NCBI GenBank assembly: GCA_013397935.1
Contig: VZRN01004397.1
Coordinates: 87,430-151,429, forward strand
Source of the DNA: Dasyornis broadbenti
Lineage: Eukaryota; Chordata; Aves; Passeriformes; Dasyornithidae
DNA: 64,000 nucleotides
Direction: 5' to 3'
A program made the position numbers and the translations under genes. A model generated the notes under the pieces. The model saw only the letters and a list, made by a program, of their open reading frames with translations. It was not told the origin of the DNA and did no database searches. Shown here one piece after another: positions 40,101 through 46,212 of the stretch; the first letter of the stretch is position 1; every line of letters begins with the position of its first letter.

Positions 40101-41355
40101 TAACTGCAGCATATCAGGGTGGGGTTTTTTTAATGAAGCTACAGAGTTTTCAGCATGTATTGTTTTACTGTTACATTTGAATGTAAAAAAATCTGTGATC
40201 TTGATTTCTTCAGCTTTCTTTACATGTTCTACTGCCATTCACTATAGTACTAAGCTAGTCACCATTTTCCAGGGTGAAAAAACAAACCACTTTTGGAGTT
40301 TGCTGAAATCCCTTCTGTTTCTTCCATCATCATCAGTTAACTGCTGAAAGCTAAAAAGGCAAATAGAGAATAAAGCTTGTTTTCTCGCCTTCCCTTTTTA
40401 GGGTTTTGTTCCAGAGTCCATGTTTGACCGTCTTCTCACTGGACCTGTTGTGAGGGAGGAAGGAGCAAGCAGAAGAGGAAGAAGGCCAAAAAGTGAAATT
40501 GCCAAAGCAGCTGCAGCAGCTGCTGCTGTAGCATCAACTTCGGGAATCAACCCACTACTAATGAACAGTCTGTTTGCTGGAATGGACCTCACAAGCCTCC
40601 AGAACCTACAGAACCTACAGTCTCTCCAGCTTGCAGGCCTCATGGGCTTTCCGCCAGGGCTAGCAACAGCTGCTGCTGCTGGGGGGGACGCTAAAAATCC
40701 GGCTGCCATGTTGCCTCTGATGTTGCCAGGGATGGCAGGATTGCCCAATATGTTTGGACTAAGCGGACTGTTGAATAACCCGATAACGGCTACTACTGGA
40801 AATGCCACTACTGCTTCCGGTCAAGGAGAGACTGAGGATGGCGCTTCAAAAGCTGAAGAGAAGAAAAATGAGAATGAAGAGGAGAACAAAGACTCTGAGA
40901 AAAGCACAGACACTGTTTCTGCTACTGACTCTGCGAATGGATCTGTCAGTGCTGCTACTGCGGTGACTACCGCCACTGCCACCACTACCACCACCACCAA
41001 CACTGGATTGCCCACAAACCCTCTGGCCTTCAATCCTTTCCTGCTGTCTACCATGGCTCCTGGCCTCTTCTATCCATCTATGTTTCTACCTCCAGGACTG
41101 GGAGGATTGACTCTGCCCGGTTTCCCAGCACTAGCAGGACTTCAGAACGCAGTGGGCTCCAATGAAGAAAAGGCTACTGACAAAACTGAAGGAGCTGCCT
41201 TTAAAGATGAAGAAAATCTCGAAGGCAGTGATGCAGAGGAGAGCCTTGATAAAACTGCAGATTCCTCCGTTTTAGAAGATGAAATAGCACAGGGTGAAGA
41301 ATTAGACTCACTTGATGGGGGGGAAGAAATAGAAAACAATGAAAATGATGAATAA
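4071..41355 (+). CDS. CHD7: CHD7, chromodomain helicase DNA-binding protein 7 (partial: last 32 coding exons)
   Basis: CHD7 is a nuclear ATP-dependent nucleosome remodeller that acts at enhancers in neural crest, inner ear and other progenitors; in human, loss of one copy causes CHARGE syndrome. The joined exons total 6591 nt (2196 residues plus TAA) with every splice phase consistent. Domains in order: chromodomains 1 and 2 (about residues 1-135), SNF2 ATPase lobe 1 (about 155-345) and lobe 2 (about 470-640), SANT/SLIDE-like modules (about 790-1300), acidic variable region (about 1310-1446), basic region (about 1576-1600), BRK domains (about 1752-1792 and 1819-1890), and an acidic tail ending ENNENDE. 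CHD7 is favoured over CHD6, CHD8 and CHD9 because of near-identity to human CHD7 as I recall it, including the long C-terminus after the second BRK domain. About 800 N-terminal residues are outside the window. Confidence 0.97.
5530..5644 (+). CDS. CHD7: CHD7 exon w2 (chromodomain 1)
   Basis: This exon encodes residues 19-57 and completes chromodomain 1 with the aromatic SYLHCQWAS segment, whose tyrosine and tryptophan correspond to the histone-tail binding cage of chromodomains. A lysine-rich helix ([13 protein letters not shown]) follows. It ends in phase 0 with donor gtacga. The next 1.36 kb intron (5645-7008) shows only AT-rich sequence with poly-A and poly-T runs. Confidence 0.93.
7009..7092 (+). 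CDS. CHD7: CHD7 exon w3 (linker to chromodomain 2)
   Basis: The exon is 84 nt, both ends in phase 0, encoding residues 58-85. The acidic run [19 protein letters not shown] links the two chromodomains and opens the second. The acceptor is gaacag and the donor gtaaac. The 933 bp intron that follows (7093-8025) holds nothing I recognise. Confidence 0.93.
8026..8163 (+). CDS. CHD7: CHD7 exon w4 (chromodomain 2)
   Basis: This exon encodes residues 86-131 (phase 0 to phase 0). The segment [19 protein letters not shown] is the core of chromodomain 2, followed by the [12 protein letters not shown] helix that leads to the ATPase. The following intron (8164-8259) is only 96 bp. Confidence 0.95.
8260..8381 (+). 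CDS. CHD7: CHD7 exon w5 (ATPase lobe 1, Q-motif region)
   Basis: The exon encodes residues 132-171 plus two bases. It contains [18 protein letters not shown], the conserved helix just before the ATP site of SNF2 ATPases. The donor is gtacgt at 8382. A second GT lies four bases on, at 8386, so a tandem donor is possible. Joining at 8381 restores the expected reading into RNCILADE. The residue formed at the joint is threonine, where I recall methionine in human CHD7. Confidence 0.93.
8815..9058 (+). CDS. CHD7: CHD7 exon w6 (Walker A)
   Basis: This exon encodes residues 172-253 and carries helicase motif I, DEMGLGKT (179-186), with the catalytic lysine at 185, and motif Ia, [12 protein letters not shown]. 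These bind ATP and couple its hydrolysis to DNA translocation. It enters in phase 2 and ends in phase 0 before a 4.5 kb intron. Confidence 0.97.
9850..10757 (+). mobile_element. CR1 LINE relic, ORF2 reverse-transcriptase end plus 3' tail
   Basis: The stretch around 9940-10060 resembles the amniote CR1 segment encoding the ENIKSSL-KFADDTK region of the reverse transcriptase. Sequence around 10320-10440 resembles the downstream part of that ORF. At 10662-10757 lies a recognisable CR1 3' end (gcccagagaggttgt, gaactagatgatctttaagg, ending cattctat). Many frameshifts and stops show it is long dead. The boundaries are approximate, and the middle is too diverged to align by eye. Confidence 0.75.
12925..13085 (+). 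mobile_element. CR1 LINE 3' end fragment
   Basis: The segments ttccctgtaagtgttcaagg, ggtctagtggaaggtgtcac and caaggtcccttccaaccca follow the consensus 3' end of avian CR1 in order, ending in a degenerate version of the ATTCTATGA tail. It is 5' truncated, as is usual for CR1, and retains no coding capacity. Confidence 0.88.
13580..13756 (+). CDS. CHD7: CHD7 exon w7 (DEAH box)
   Basis: The exon encodes residues 254-312, both ends in phase 0. It carries motif II, VVIDEAH, with DEAH at 291-294, which coordinates magnesium and activates water for ATP hydrolysis, followed by [13 protein letters not shown]. The acceptor is ttttag and the donor gtcagt. The 861 bp intron after it (13757-14617) shows nothing recognisable. 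Confidence 0.97.
14618..14761 (+). CDS. CHD7: CHD7 exon w8 (motif III)
   Basis: This exon encodes residues 313-360 with motif [12 protein letters not shown] (317-325), and the [11 protein letters not shown] helix that follows in SNF2 proteins. It continues with [15 protein letters not shown]. Both ends are in phase 0, with donor gtaaag. A glycine replaces the serine I recall in human CHD7 in LEP-(S/G)-RF. Confidence 0.96.
14762..16981. other. CHD7 intron w8, 2.2 kb
   Basis: This is AT-rich intronic DNA without a recognisable transposon, RNA gene or exon. A short imperfect tandem of the unit agactggaaa occurs near 15813-15846. A TGCTGAGTCA box (16829-16838) matches the core of an AP-1/MAF site, but a single site is weak evidence. 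Confidence 0.6.
16982..17237 (+). CDS. CHD7: CHD7 exon w9 (between ATPase lobes)
   Basis: The exon encodes residues 361-445 plus one base (phase 0 in, phase 1 out). [17 protein letters not shown] and [17 protein letters not shown] are the conserved inter-lobe helices of SNF2 enzymes, and [12 protein letters not shown] closes the segment. The donor is gtaggc. It precedes a 4.6 kb intron. Confidence 0.96.
17827..18010 (-). mobile_element. CR1 LINE 3' end fragment, reverse orientation
   Basis: Read on the minus strand this is a CR1 3' end. On the plus strand it starts with the inverted tail tagaatcatagaat, then aagggacc, gagtccaactccctgctcc and gaggctgttccagtgaccc, all in the order expected for an inverted avian CR1. 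It is truncated and non-coding. Confidence 0.9.
20500..20770. promoter_or_regulatory. CpG-dense intronic patch with forkhead site (candidate enhancer)
   Basis: Within an AT-rich intron this block is noticeably richer in G+C, with roughly ten CpG dinucleotides in about 250 bases (for example tccgggtggg and accgcattacagccgg). It contains a perfect forkhead-type core TGTTTACA at 20685-20692. CpG retention suggests either low germline methylation or constraint. It also has overlapping open frames, but no start context, splice framing or protein family I recognise. A regulatory role is inference only. Confidence 0.3.
21804..22014 (+). CDS. CHD7: CHD7 exon w10 (ATPase lobe 2, motif IV)
   Basis: The exon encodes residues 446-515 plus two bases. 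[10 protein letters not shown], then [16 protein letters not shown] and motif [11 protein letters not shown] (493-501), mark the start of the second RecA-like lobe. The acceptor is ttgcag and the donor gtgaga. The following 492 bp intron (22015-22506) is featureless. Confidence 0.97.
22507..22702 (+). CDS. CHD7: CHD7 exon w11 (motif V)
   Basis: This exon encodes residues 516-581. It carries [20 protein letters not shown] and motif [21 protein letters not shown], followed by DWNPQND. These residues contact the DNA backbone and close the ATP site. Phase 2 in, phase 0 out; donor gtaata. Confidence 0.97.
22927..23094 (+). CDS. CHD7: CHD7 exon w12 (motif VI)
   Basis: The exon encodes residues 582-637 with motif [13 protein letters not shown] (583-593), which contains the arginine finger of the ATPase. 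[17 protein letters not shown] and [11 protein letters not shown] follow, the usual C-terminal end of the helicase core. Both ends are in phase 0. The 655 bp intron after it (23095-23749) shows nothing recognisable. Confidence 0.97.
23750..23929 (+). CDS. CHD7: CHD7 exon w13 (post-helicase)
   Basis: The exon encodes residues 638-697. [18 protein letters not shown] and the acidic [18 protein letters not shown] form the conserved block immediately C-terminal to the helicase in CHD6-9 proteins; in the related Chd1 the equivalent bridge contacts the ATPase. Acceptor ttacag, donor gtgtgc, both in phase 0. Confidence 0.95.
24212..24322 (+). CDS. CHD7: CHD7 exon w14
   Basis: A 111 nt exon, phase 0 at both ends, encoding residues 698-734 ([19 protein letters not shown], then a lysine-rich helix). 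It is part of the conserved region between the helicase and the SANT/SLIDE-like block. The intron that follows (24323-24410) is only 88 bp, the smallest in the window. Confidence 0.95.
24411..24616 (+). CDS. CHD7: CHD7 exon w15 (start of SANT-like region)
   Basis: The exon encodes residues 735-802 plus two bases. After [14 protein letters not shown] comes an acidic serine-rich stretch ([11 protein letters not shown]), a plausible phosphorylation region, then [12 protein letters not shown], which begins a SANT-like fold completed in the next exon. Donor gtaaga. The 936 bp intron after it (24617-25552) includes a TATA-repeat stretch near 24716-24800. Confidence 0.95.
25553..25752 (+). CDS. CHD7: CHD7 exon w16 (SANT-like)
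   Basis: The exon encodes residues 803-869 plus one base. [18 protein letters not shown] completes a SANT/Myb-like segment, and [18 protein letters not shown] continues the DNA- and linker-contacting domain. Phase 2 in, phase 1 out; donor gtatgt. The 601 bp intron after it (25753-26353) holds nothing recognisable. Confidence 0.95.
26354..26513 (+). CDS. CHD7: CHD7 exon w17
   Basis: The exon encodes residues 870-922 plus two bases: a proline- and lysine-rich linker ([18 protein letters not shown]), likely flexible and nuclear-localising in character, then [16 protein letters not shown] sequence ending KHLKHHCNK. Acceptor tctag; donor gtaagt follows directly. Confidence 0.94.
26514..29536. other. 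CHD7 intron w17, 3.0 kb
   Basis: This is AT-rich DNA with a short TG/TA microsatellite near 27428-27445. A more GC-rich 250 bp stretch (about 29285-29500) sits just before the next exon and includes a strong decoy acceptor (ctctctgtgcag at about 29310-29321). No transposon or gene is recognised. Confidence 0.6.
29537..29626 (+). CDS. CHD7: CHD7 exon w18
   Basis: A 90 nt exon encoding residues 923-952 ([17 protein letters not shown], then a short acidic stretch), phase 2 at both ends. The helix belongs to the conserved SANT/SLIDE-like block. The donor gttagt is slightly weak at +3. The 567 bp intron after it (29627-30193) contains T-rich repeats, including a 22 base poly-T run at 30120-30141 about 50 bases upstream of the next acceptor. 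Confidence 0.94.
30194..30297 (+). CDS. CHD7: CHD7 exon w19 (first WW-LLIG-KHG module)
   Basis: The exon encodes residues 953-987 plus one base. After [19 protein letters not shown] it reads [12 protein letters not shown], a SLIDE-like helix pair also seen again near residue 1275. Phase 2 in, phase 1 out; acceptor cttcacag, donor gtaagt. Confidence 0.95.
30298..31684. other. CHD7 intron w19, 1.4 kb
   Basis: The intron is moderately GC-rich around 30600-31060 and holds a TG microsatellite (31269-31302). Otherwise it is AT-rich. No exon, transposon or RNA gene is recognised. Confidence 0.6.
31269..31302. repeat. TG/CG microsatellite
   Basis: An alternating purine-pyrimidine tract of about 34 bases, mostly TG with CG at its 3' end. 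Such tracts are length-variable and can adopt Z-DNA. It is about 380 bases upstream of the next CHD7 exon. Confidence 0.85.
31685..31814 (+). CDS. CHD7: CHD7 exon w20
   Basis: The exon encodes residues 988-1030 plus two bases. [19 protein letters not shown] completes the first WW-LLIG-KHG module; [20 protein letters not shown] follows. Phase 1 in, phase 2 out; acceptor atgcag, donor gtaagg. Confidence 0.95.
32092..32164 (+). CDS. CHD7: CHD7 exon w21
   Basis: A 73 nt exon for residues 1031-1055. It encodes an acidic segment with a TP motif ([19 protein letters not shown]), a likely flexible linker. Phase 2 in, phase 0 out; donor gtaagc. Confidence 0.94.
32383..32437 (+). CDS. CHD7: CHD7 exon w22 (55 nt)
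   Basis: The shortest exon in the window. It encodes residues 1056-1073 plus one base ([18 protein letters not shown]). The end differs from what I recall of human CHD7: here HPN precedes KHSES, against HATG in human, so one residue is lost. Phase 0 in, phase 1 out; donor gtaaga. The 715 bp intron (32438-33152) shows nothing recognisable. Confidence 0.88.
33153..33381 (+). CDS. CHD7: CHD7 exon w23
   Basis: The exon encodes residues 1074-1149 plus two bases. [19 protein letters not shown] is followed by a very basic helix ([17 protein letters not shown] and [10 protein letters not shown]) that probably binds DNA or acts as a nuclear signal. Phase 1 in, phase 2 out; acceptor ttctctag, donor gtgagt. 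Confidence 0.95.
33549..33757 (+). CDS. CHD7: CHD7 exon w24 (second SANT-like motif)
   Basis: The exon encodes residues 1150-1219 plus one base. [18 protein letters not shown] has the tryptophan and hydrophobic spacing of a SANT/Myb helix. It continues [16 protein letters not shown] and ends [12 protein letters not shown]. The flanking introns are short (167 and 140 bp). Confidence 0.95.
33898..34575 (+). CDS. CHD7: CHD7 exon w25 (second WW-LLIG-KHG module and acidic variable region)
   Basis: A 678 nt exon encoding residues 1220-1445 plus one base. The first half is well conserved: [20 protein letters not shown], then [20 protein letters not shown] and [13 protein letters not shown]. From about residue 1305 it becomes a fast-changing low-complexity acidic stretch (many Glu, Lys, Asp, Ser) that ends in the conserved [20 protein letters not shown]. 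Phase 1 in, phase 1 out; donor gtaaga. The 397 bp intron after it (34576-34972) has nothing recognisable. Confidence 0.94.
34973..35133 (+). CDS. CHD7: CHD7 exon w26
   Basis: The exon encodes residues 1446-1499: [20 protein letters not shown], then [20 protein letters not shown] and FAFSFWPK. The acceptor is a CAGCAG tandem, so a form one alanine shorter is possible. The donor gttggt is weak at +3, and reading through it meets TAG after two codons. Confidence 0.94.
35134..36777. other. CHD7 intron w26, 1.6 kb
   Basis: An AT-rich intron with two AATAAA hexamers (35724-35729 and 35777-35782) and a G-rich run near 35836-35851. No transposon or coding exon is recognised. Confidence 0.6.
36778..37005 (+). 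CDS. CHD7: CHD7 exon w27
   Basis: The exon encodes residues 1500-1575, phase 0 at both ends. [20 protein letters not shown] and [17 protein letters not shown] are conserved family blocks. It ends AAG followed by GCAAGA, so the next intron starts with GC rather than GT. The frame and the next acceptor fit this exactly. Confidence 0.95.
37231..37674 (+). CDS. CHD7: CHD7 exon w28 (basic region)
   Basis: The exon encodes residues 1576-1723. It opens with [20 protein letters not shown] and KRR clusters, a strong candidate nuclear signal or DNA-contacting segment. Serine/threonine-rich sequence follows, then [13 protein letters not shown] and a second basic cluster, [10 protein letters not shown]. 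Phase 0 at both ends; donor gtaaga. The 592 bp intron after it (37675-38266) is featureless. Confidence 0.95.
38267..38488 (+). CDS. CHD7: CHD7 exon w29 (BRK domain 1)
   Basis: The exon encodes residues 1724-1797. After an acidic lead-in it carries the first BRK domain ([20 protein letters not shown], then [13 protein letters not shown]). BRK domains are about 40 residues long and occur in CHD6-9 and Brahma-type proteins; their exact partners remain unclear. Phase 0 at both ends. Confidence 0.96.
38894..39034 (+). CDS. CHD7: CHD7 exon w30 (BRK domain 2, start)
   Basis: The exon encodes residues 1798-1844. A basic stretch ([14 protein letters not shown]) leads into [20 protein letters not shown], the first half of the second BRK domain. 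The acceptor is CAGAAG, so use of the second AG would drop lysine 1798. Phase 0 at both ends; donor gtaaaa. The 474 bp intron (39035-39508) shows nothing recognisable. Confidence 0.95.
39509..39613 (+). CDS. CHD7: CHD7 exon w31 (BRK domain 2, middle)
   Basis: A 105 nt exon for residues 1845-1879. [20 protein letters not shown] is the tryptophan-containing half of the second BRK domain, then DWTDIVKQS. Phase 0 at both ends; acceptor ctttag, donor gtaagt. The 788 bp intron after it (39614-40401) holds nothing recognisable. Confidence 0.96.
40402..41355 (+). CDS. CHD7: CHD7 exon w32 (last coding exon, C-terminus and stop)
   Basis: This exon encodes residues 1880-2196 and the TAA stop at 41353-41355. 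[17 protein letters not shown] closes the BRK2 region. A basic [10 protein letters not shown], an alanine run, leucine/glutamine repeats ([11 protein letters not shown]) and proline/glycine/leucine-rich hydrophobic blocks follow ([35 protein letters not shown]). An acidic low-complexity stretch and a threonine-rich tract (40951-41004) lie between these blocks. The end is strongly acidic (EELDSLDGG, then ENNENDE), as in other vertebrate CHD7. Confidence 0.97.
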   Translation, partial: GFVPESMFDRLLTGPVVREEGASRRGRRPKSEIAKAAAAAAAVASTSGINPLLMNSLFAGMDLTSLQNLQNLQSLQLAGLMGFPPGLATAAAAGGDAKNPAAMLPLMLPGMAGLPNMFGLSGLLNNPITATTGNATTASGQGETEDGASKAEEKKNENEEENKDSEKSTDTVSATDSANGSVSAATAVTTATATTTTTTNTGLPTNPLAFNPFLLSTMAPGLFYPSMFLPPGLGGLTLPGFPALAGLQNAVGSNEEKATDKTEGAAFKDEENLEGSDAEESLDKTADSSVLEDEIAQGEELDSLDGGEEIENNENDE

Positions 41356-41828
41356 CCAGTACCAGTTACAGTTAAAGTGTTTTAAACTTTTGACAAGTGG
41401 TAGTCCTACTGTTTACACTCACAGTTAATGTCCATACTTAGTTTTTATAAGCTGTTCTGTAACATAGTGTAGCAAAAAAAAGTTCAAGTCATGTTATACA
41501 GATGTGTCAAAAGGTATCTTGGTCATTAAGTATTGTGCAGTGCATTATTTATTATCCCTAGGAGAGATGAAATTTGAGAGGTGATCATGTCTTTTTAAGG
41601 AAATTGACATAATGCTCTGCTTTTTTTTTTCTTTTGGTACCATTGGTATTATGAATTAAGCAGCAATTTGTAATCAAGTGGCACTAATAGAAGGAAGTGC
41701 TGCTTAAAGGAAGGATGAAGTTATATATTTAATTTTTTTTAATTTTTTTTTTCTGTGAAGGTCAAGATGAAATTTACCATACATATCGTACTCGCGCTTC
41801 ATTTTGACTTTATGGGAGTTCACCCGCT

Positions 41829-41867
41829 CACATGCGCGCACACACCCACACACACACTCTCTCTCTG
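41829..41867. repeat. CA/CT microsatellite in the 3' UTR
   Basis: A run of CA dinucleotides with CG interruptions passes into CT repeats. It is transcribed as part of the CHD7 3' UTR and is likely to vary in length between individuals. Confidence 0.8.
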
Positions 41868-42261
41868 ACAATCTTCATGATAGTGTGAATGTCTCTGTCT
41901 TGAGACGCAGCAATAATAAGGCAGCTGTTGAATGTGAAGAGTACCTTTTGGAAATTAACCCGCGGAGAAGGTTCTTACAGGATAAAGCTACAGTTTAATC
42001 GTCTCGTGATCTTGTAATGCACTGGTATAAACAAAAAGAAAAAAATCAGGTACCTTTTTTAAATTAAAGGACTTTGTTACTTTAGCCACAAAGCTAAACA
42101 GCATTACCTCAACTCTAAACTAGCCTTGAAGTTTACAGACATGACTTTGTAAATGTATTGTTTTTCTTTGTTGTGATGTCTTTTTATTTTTTTTTTCTTT
42201 GGAAACTGCTATCATGTAAGATAAGATGTAAATTGCTGCCAACTGTAGTAATGATGCTTTT

Positions 42262-42267
42262 AATAAA
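42262..42267 (+). terminator. Polyadenylation signal AATAAA (proximal)
   Basis: This is the first canonical hexamer after the stop codon, with T/G-rich sequence 40-90 bases downstream (around 42304-42358). It would yield a 3' UTR of about 0.9 kb. Confidence 0.6.
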
Positions 42268-43501
42268 AGTGACCCATGATATGCAGAGATGTAATTATAG
42301 AATGTAGTGTTTAGGGACATCAAAACTGGTGTTCACTTTCTGTATTTGTATTTGTGGCTTTATTATAGCATTTTCCTGCTATATTCTTTATAGATTAGTG
42401 GCTGTAAATGCTGAACTGATCGTCTTCAGGGGACTAGGCAGGAAGAGAAACCTTGAATTGCCTTCATATTTTCCACTCTAAGTAACTCTACAGAAATGCA
42501 CGCTAAAATCCCTACTTCACTCCTTCAAAGAGGCATGAGAGACTGAGAATACTTTAAATGTGTTCAGCATGTGATAATGTGGTACACTAAAGAACAAAAG
42601 GGCAAAAGAAAAATGAGGCTTTAATAGGCACAATATCTAGGTCATTTATCCTTGGTTAATGGGTAGAAAAACACAATGCTGTAGTGACAGCAAGGGATAC
42701 AAAGGCTCTGTGGTATCCTGTAGACCAGAGCTTGTGATGCCAGAAACCACTGTGTCAAACAACCTACATGAAACTAAAACTGACCCACTTTTTATAAAAA
42801 CCAGTGTCTCTTCTGGAGAGCTACTGATTTGTACTCTTTTGTGACCTTTTGATAGTCGAGATAATGTATCATTTGAGAACTTCTGTTTTCACGGTGTTGT
42901 CACCTTGATACACACATACACAACCAGCTCCAGAGTGAGGATAAAAGGTTAGATTTTCAGTGGAGTACATGAAAAATTAGCTATTTCAGAAGCCAGCTGT
43001 GGGTGGACCCCTGTCTTTAGGACTAATATTATCTGTGCTTTTGGAATGCTGGAGAGCTGCAAACCTCACTCTCATGTACACTGTGAATTTGCACGAGAGC
43101 TCAAATGGGCAAGTATTGCAAGACCGAAATTTGGTCCTGAGGGGTATATATGAAAAGGGGTGAACTTGGCTTGAACATTTCATGGACGATGAAAGTAGAT
43201 GAGAAATGAAGGCTTAGGAAGTGAATTTTGTGTGAATGAATCACAGGCACACACTGTGGAAATGAATAGATGTCAGGATGTCTTGTACTGCCACTTAAAT
43301 AGATCATAGGGAGTTAATGAAGGTCAGGCAGGATTCCCCCCGCCATGGACATCACTGAATGGTTGATGAGGTGTGTTACTCCTGCCTCTTTCTAAAACAT
43401 CACACATAGACCACGACAAAAAGTGAGAGGCTGAAAACCAAGGCACATTAACTTGGGCAGGTATGTCTGTTGAATTCATTTGAGGTGTTTTTTAAGTTGT
43501 T

Positions 43502-43507
43502 ATTAAA
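43502..43507 (+). terminator. Polyadenylation signal ATTAAA (middle candidate)
   Basis: ATTAAA is followed within 30 bases by a strong GU/U-rich stretch (ttgtgttttggttctttttt). It would give a 3' UTR of about 2.15 kb, close to the length I recall for the human transcript. Confidence 0.5.
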
Positions 43508-44226
43508 TGCCTTGTGTTTTGGTTCTTTTTTTCCTACCTATAGAATTCCCACTGTAAGAGTTGATAGGTGTTTCCCATTATGTATATTCCATGTATGGTA
43601 CCAAATAGCCTTTTTTTTTTTCAGTTCAGTTTTATAATTTCCAGAAAAGATTTACACAGGCTAATGATATCCCTTGAGAGAACTCTTTTCTAATTGGCAA
43701 GACTAGGAATTGTATTGTTAAATGCCATACTAAGTCCCTTTCTCCTCTGTCAAAATGGGGAAGTTCTGGTAACTTCCATTTTTGCCCATAGGTTTTTGAC
43801 ATGTAAACATCCAAGTCATGATGTTGGGTGTCCAAGTGACAAATGAGTGAATCTTACCCCTAATACAAGCATCTTCCATGATGCTATTACTCATCTGCCT
43901 TTCCTACTCAAAGAAAAAGCAAAACTGGAGAACTATTGCAACAGAACAAATGCCGTGGGAATGGGAGAGCCTCCATGCTCTGTGCTTTCCGAACAGCCTT
44001 GCTTCCCAGAAGCCAAACAGACCCCTCACCTGTTGAAAAGGTGGTGACATTTGATTTTTGGAAGGGATATGGGCCCGTGGTATGAAAAATGAAGTGGGGG
44101 GATTGCCATCTAATGTCCAAGAAATGTATTACATGAAAATATGAAGGTTTTTCTTTGATTTGACAGAGTTTTTACATGTTAATTATTGCAAAGATTCTTA
44201 CGGAGTTTTAAAAGTGTGTCTAAATG

Positions 44227-44232
44227 AATAAA
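44227..44232 (+). terminator. Polyadenylation signal AATAAA (distal candidate)
   Basis: A canonical hexamer about 2.9 kb beyond the stop. There is little to show that CHD7 transcripts reach it, and it may be a chance AT-rich match. Confidence 0.25.
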
Positions 44233-46188
44233 AGCTTATGTGAGTAAGATGCATAGATCAGAAACTATTCTGCACTTGATTCACATTTGGAGCACCCTTT
44301 CTGTCTCTCTCAATGAGGAGCCTTTCATTTGTCACCAGCCATTTTCTGCTGGACCTCCTAATGGCCATGGAAGTGTTAATGGGGTTATCAAGGAATATAA
44401 ATTACTTTCTGTGCTGCTTTCAAAAAGAAAAGTACCTGTGTCAAAGTACAGCAGTGGTCTGCATGCTAACACAGCCTATTCTGTGTGCATGGTGTGCAAT
44501 TCTGCAAAGGGAAAGAACTGAGCAACAACAAATCTGCTCAGGCAGATGCATTTTTTAATAAGAAGACTGTAAAGGAGAACCCATTCAAGTGTGAGCCTTG
44601 AAAACTTGCTGATGAAACAGTGGACAAATTCCTAAACTAGTCCCAGGTTTTTTCAGTCAGCTTCAGCCTCTTGTTTCACATTGATGTAAAATATCAAAGT
44701 GTATTGCTTACTGGAATTGCACACTTCTGTTGGGTACCTTTGCCATTGAACAGTTCATTTGAGAAGGGCTTAAGACTGAGGGGAGGGATGGGTATTCAAT
44801 TGTATTTTTAGTATAAGCTTCCCATTGACTTGTATAGTGAACAAAACTGCTTGGATCATTTACGACTTCTGTTGCTTCTGCACCATGCATTTCACCCACC
44901 TCTGAATCCTTAACGTCAGGGCTGGGATCTGGTAGAGTCAGCACATGTCAGGGCTCTCAGTCCTACTGCCTCTACACAGTTCCCTAGGAACCTGAAAGAT
45001 GCCAGCCCGTGAACGTTTCTGACTCCTCTGTGGGACAGAGTGCCAGCTAGAGGTTTTGGTTCCATGCTATGCAAATAATCTGTACCCTTTGGCTTCAAGT
45101 GATGCCTTAGAGAGACCTGAAGATGGCTTCTTACATAGACAGGTTATGTTTTAGGCGTCTAGTCTAATCACTAGCTTGAGCCAGCTGTTCTTAGGAGAAT
45201 GTGTGAAGGAAATTAAATTCTAAGATTGACAGTTGCTATGATCAAAGTTTGATGTGACTTAGGAAAACCTCCTGCAGAATGCAAGGTGAATGGCCCAGCT
45301 CCGTCTGCAATGCAGTTTTCGATAATAGATTTCATGCAAAAGAGCAAACACTTACTAGTATAAGGAACTATAGTGCAAAATACATATTTTCTAAAAGGGC
45401 ATAAATCCATGTCATCAGATGTTTTTATTTTTCCAACTTCTGTGGATTGCTGTCAGCACTGGTAAAACCATCAAAACTCAATCATTTGAACTATTTCTGT
45501 TGCAGTGGCTTAGTGCAGGTAGTTTCTAATCCATTACTTGTCCTCCCTCAGTCTTTGCTTAAGAAATTTAGATATTAGTGATAGCTGGAAATCAGAGACT
45601 TCATTAAATCCTGGTAATTGTAGTTACATTAGAAACAAAAAACCCATCCCTCCATTTAGAAAATTTGCTTGGAGTATGTCCATGCAAATATTGTTAATTG
45701 GGGTCTTGCCACAGAAAGTCTTCTCTTCTTCTAGTTCCAACTTTTTATACATGGGGCTTATTAACCTAAGGGGCAATATAGAGACATTAACCATGAATTC
45801 ATCGATCTTCTGGGCAGTTGCACCCATGAACTGAATGGCAGGCAAACTGTAAGTCTTAAAATGTCCAGTGACAGTGCATGGCTCCGTGGGCAAAGAGCAA
45901 TCAGCTCTGATAGCACAGCTTTTACAGCTCTGCTCTTCTTGGATGATGCATTGGCCTTCCCAGTTCTCGGGAGGTGTCGGGAACCTGTGGGCTTTGCAGG
46001 CAAAGGAGTTGGGAGCAGCAGTGCCATCGGTCTCCTCCCACAGGGCTTCTGCTATTGTTGTGCCTGGGGAAGGATTTGCATATCTGTGAGTGCAGAGCTG
46101 ATGTTCCCTCCCTCCGCTCAGAGGCCCTGCAAGGAAACTCCATGATCCTTCCCTTTTTTTCCCCTCGTCTTGTCGTTTTTTTTTTTTT

Positions 46189-46212
46189 NNNNNNNNNNNN
46201 NNNNNNNNNNNN
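46189..46212. other. Assembly gap (24 N)
   Basis: A run of unknown bases inside a poly-T tract. The sequence before the gap (tttttttcccctcgtctt) and after it (ttttttccccttctaagg) is loosely similar, so homopolymer length or a duplicated edge may be unresolved here. Confidence 0.95.

Larger units (their letters stand above)
41356..42290 (+). other. CHD7: CHD7 3' UTR (minimum extent)
   Basis: Directly after the stop, AT-rich sequence contains an AU-rich element (ATTTATT at 41547-41553), several poly-T runs and a CA/CT microsatellite. The first AATAAA is at 42262-42267, giving a UTR of about 0.9 kb. Longer forms are possible (see the ATTAAA at 43502 and the AATAAA at 44227). The end is therefore a minimum. 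Confidence 0.75.
42291..46188. other. Distal CHD7 3' UTR and intergenic DNA
   Basis: The first 1-2 kb may belong to longer CHD7 3' UTR forms. Beyond that I see AT-rich to average DNA without a recognised gene. Minus-strand reading frames near 45624-46256 include the homopolymer and gap and match no family I know. Confidence 0.5.

Noticed and set aside
40398..40808. 136-codon alanine- and proline-rich frame on the minus strand
   Set aside because: It is the shadow of the low-complexity CHD7 last exon.
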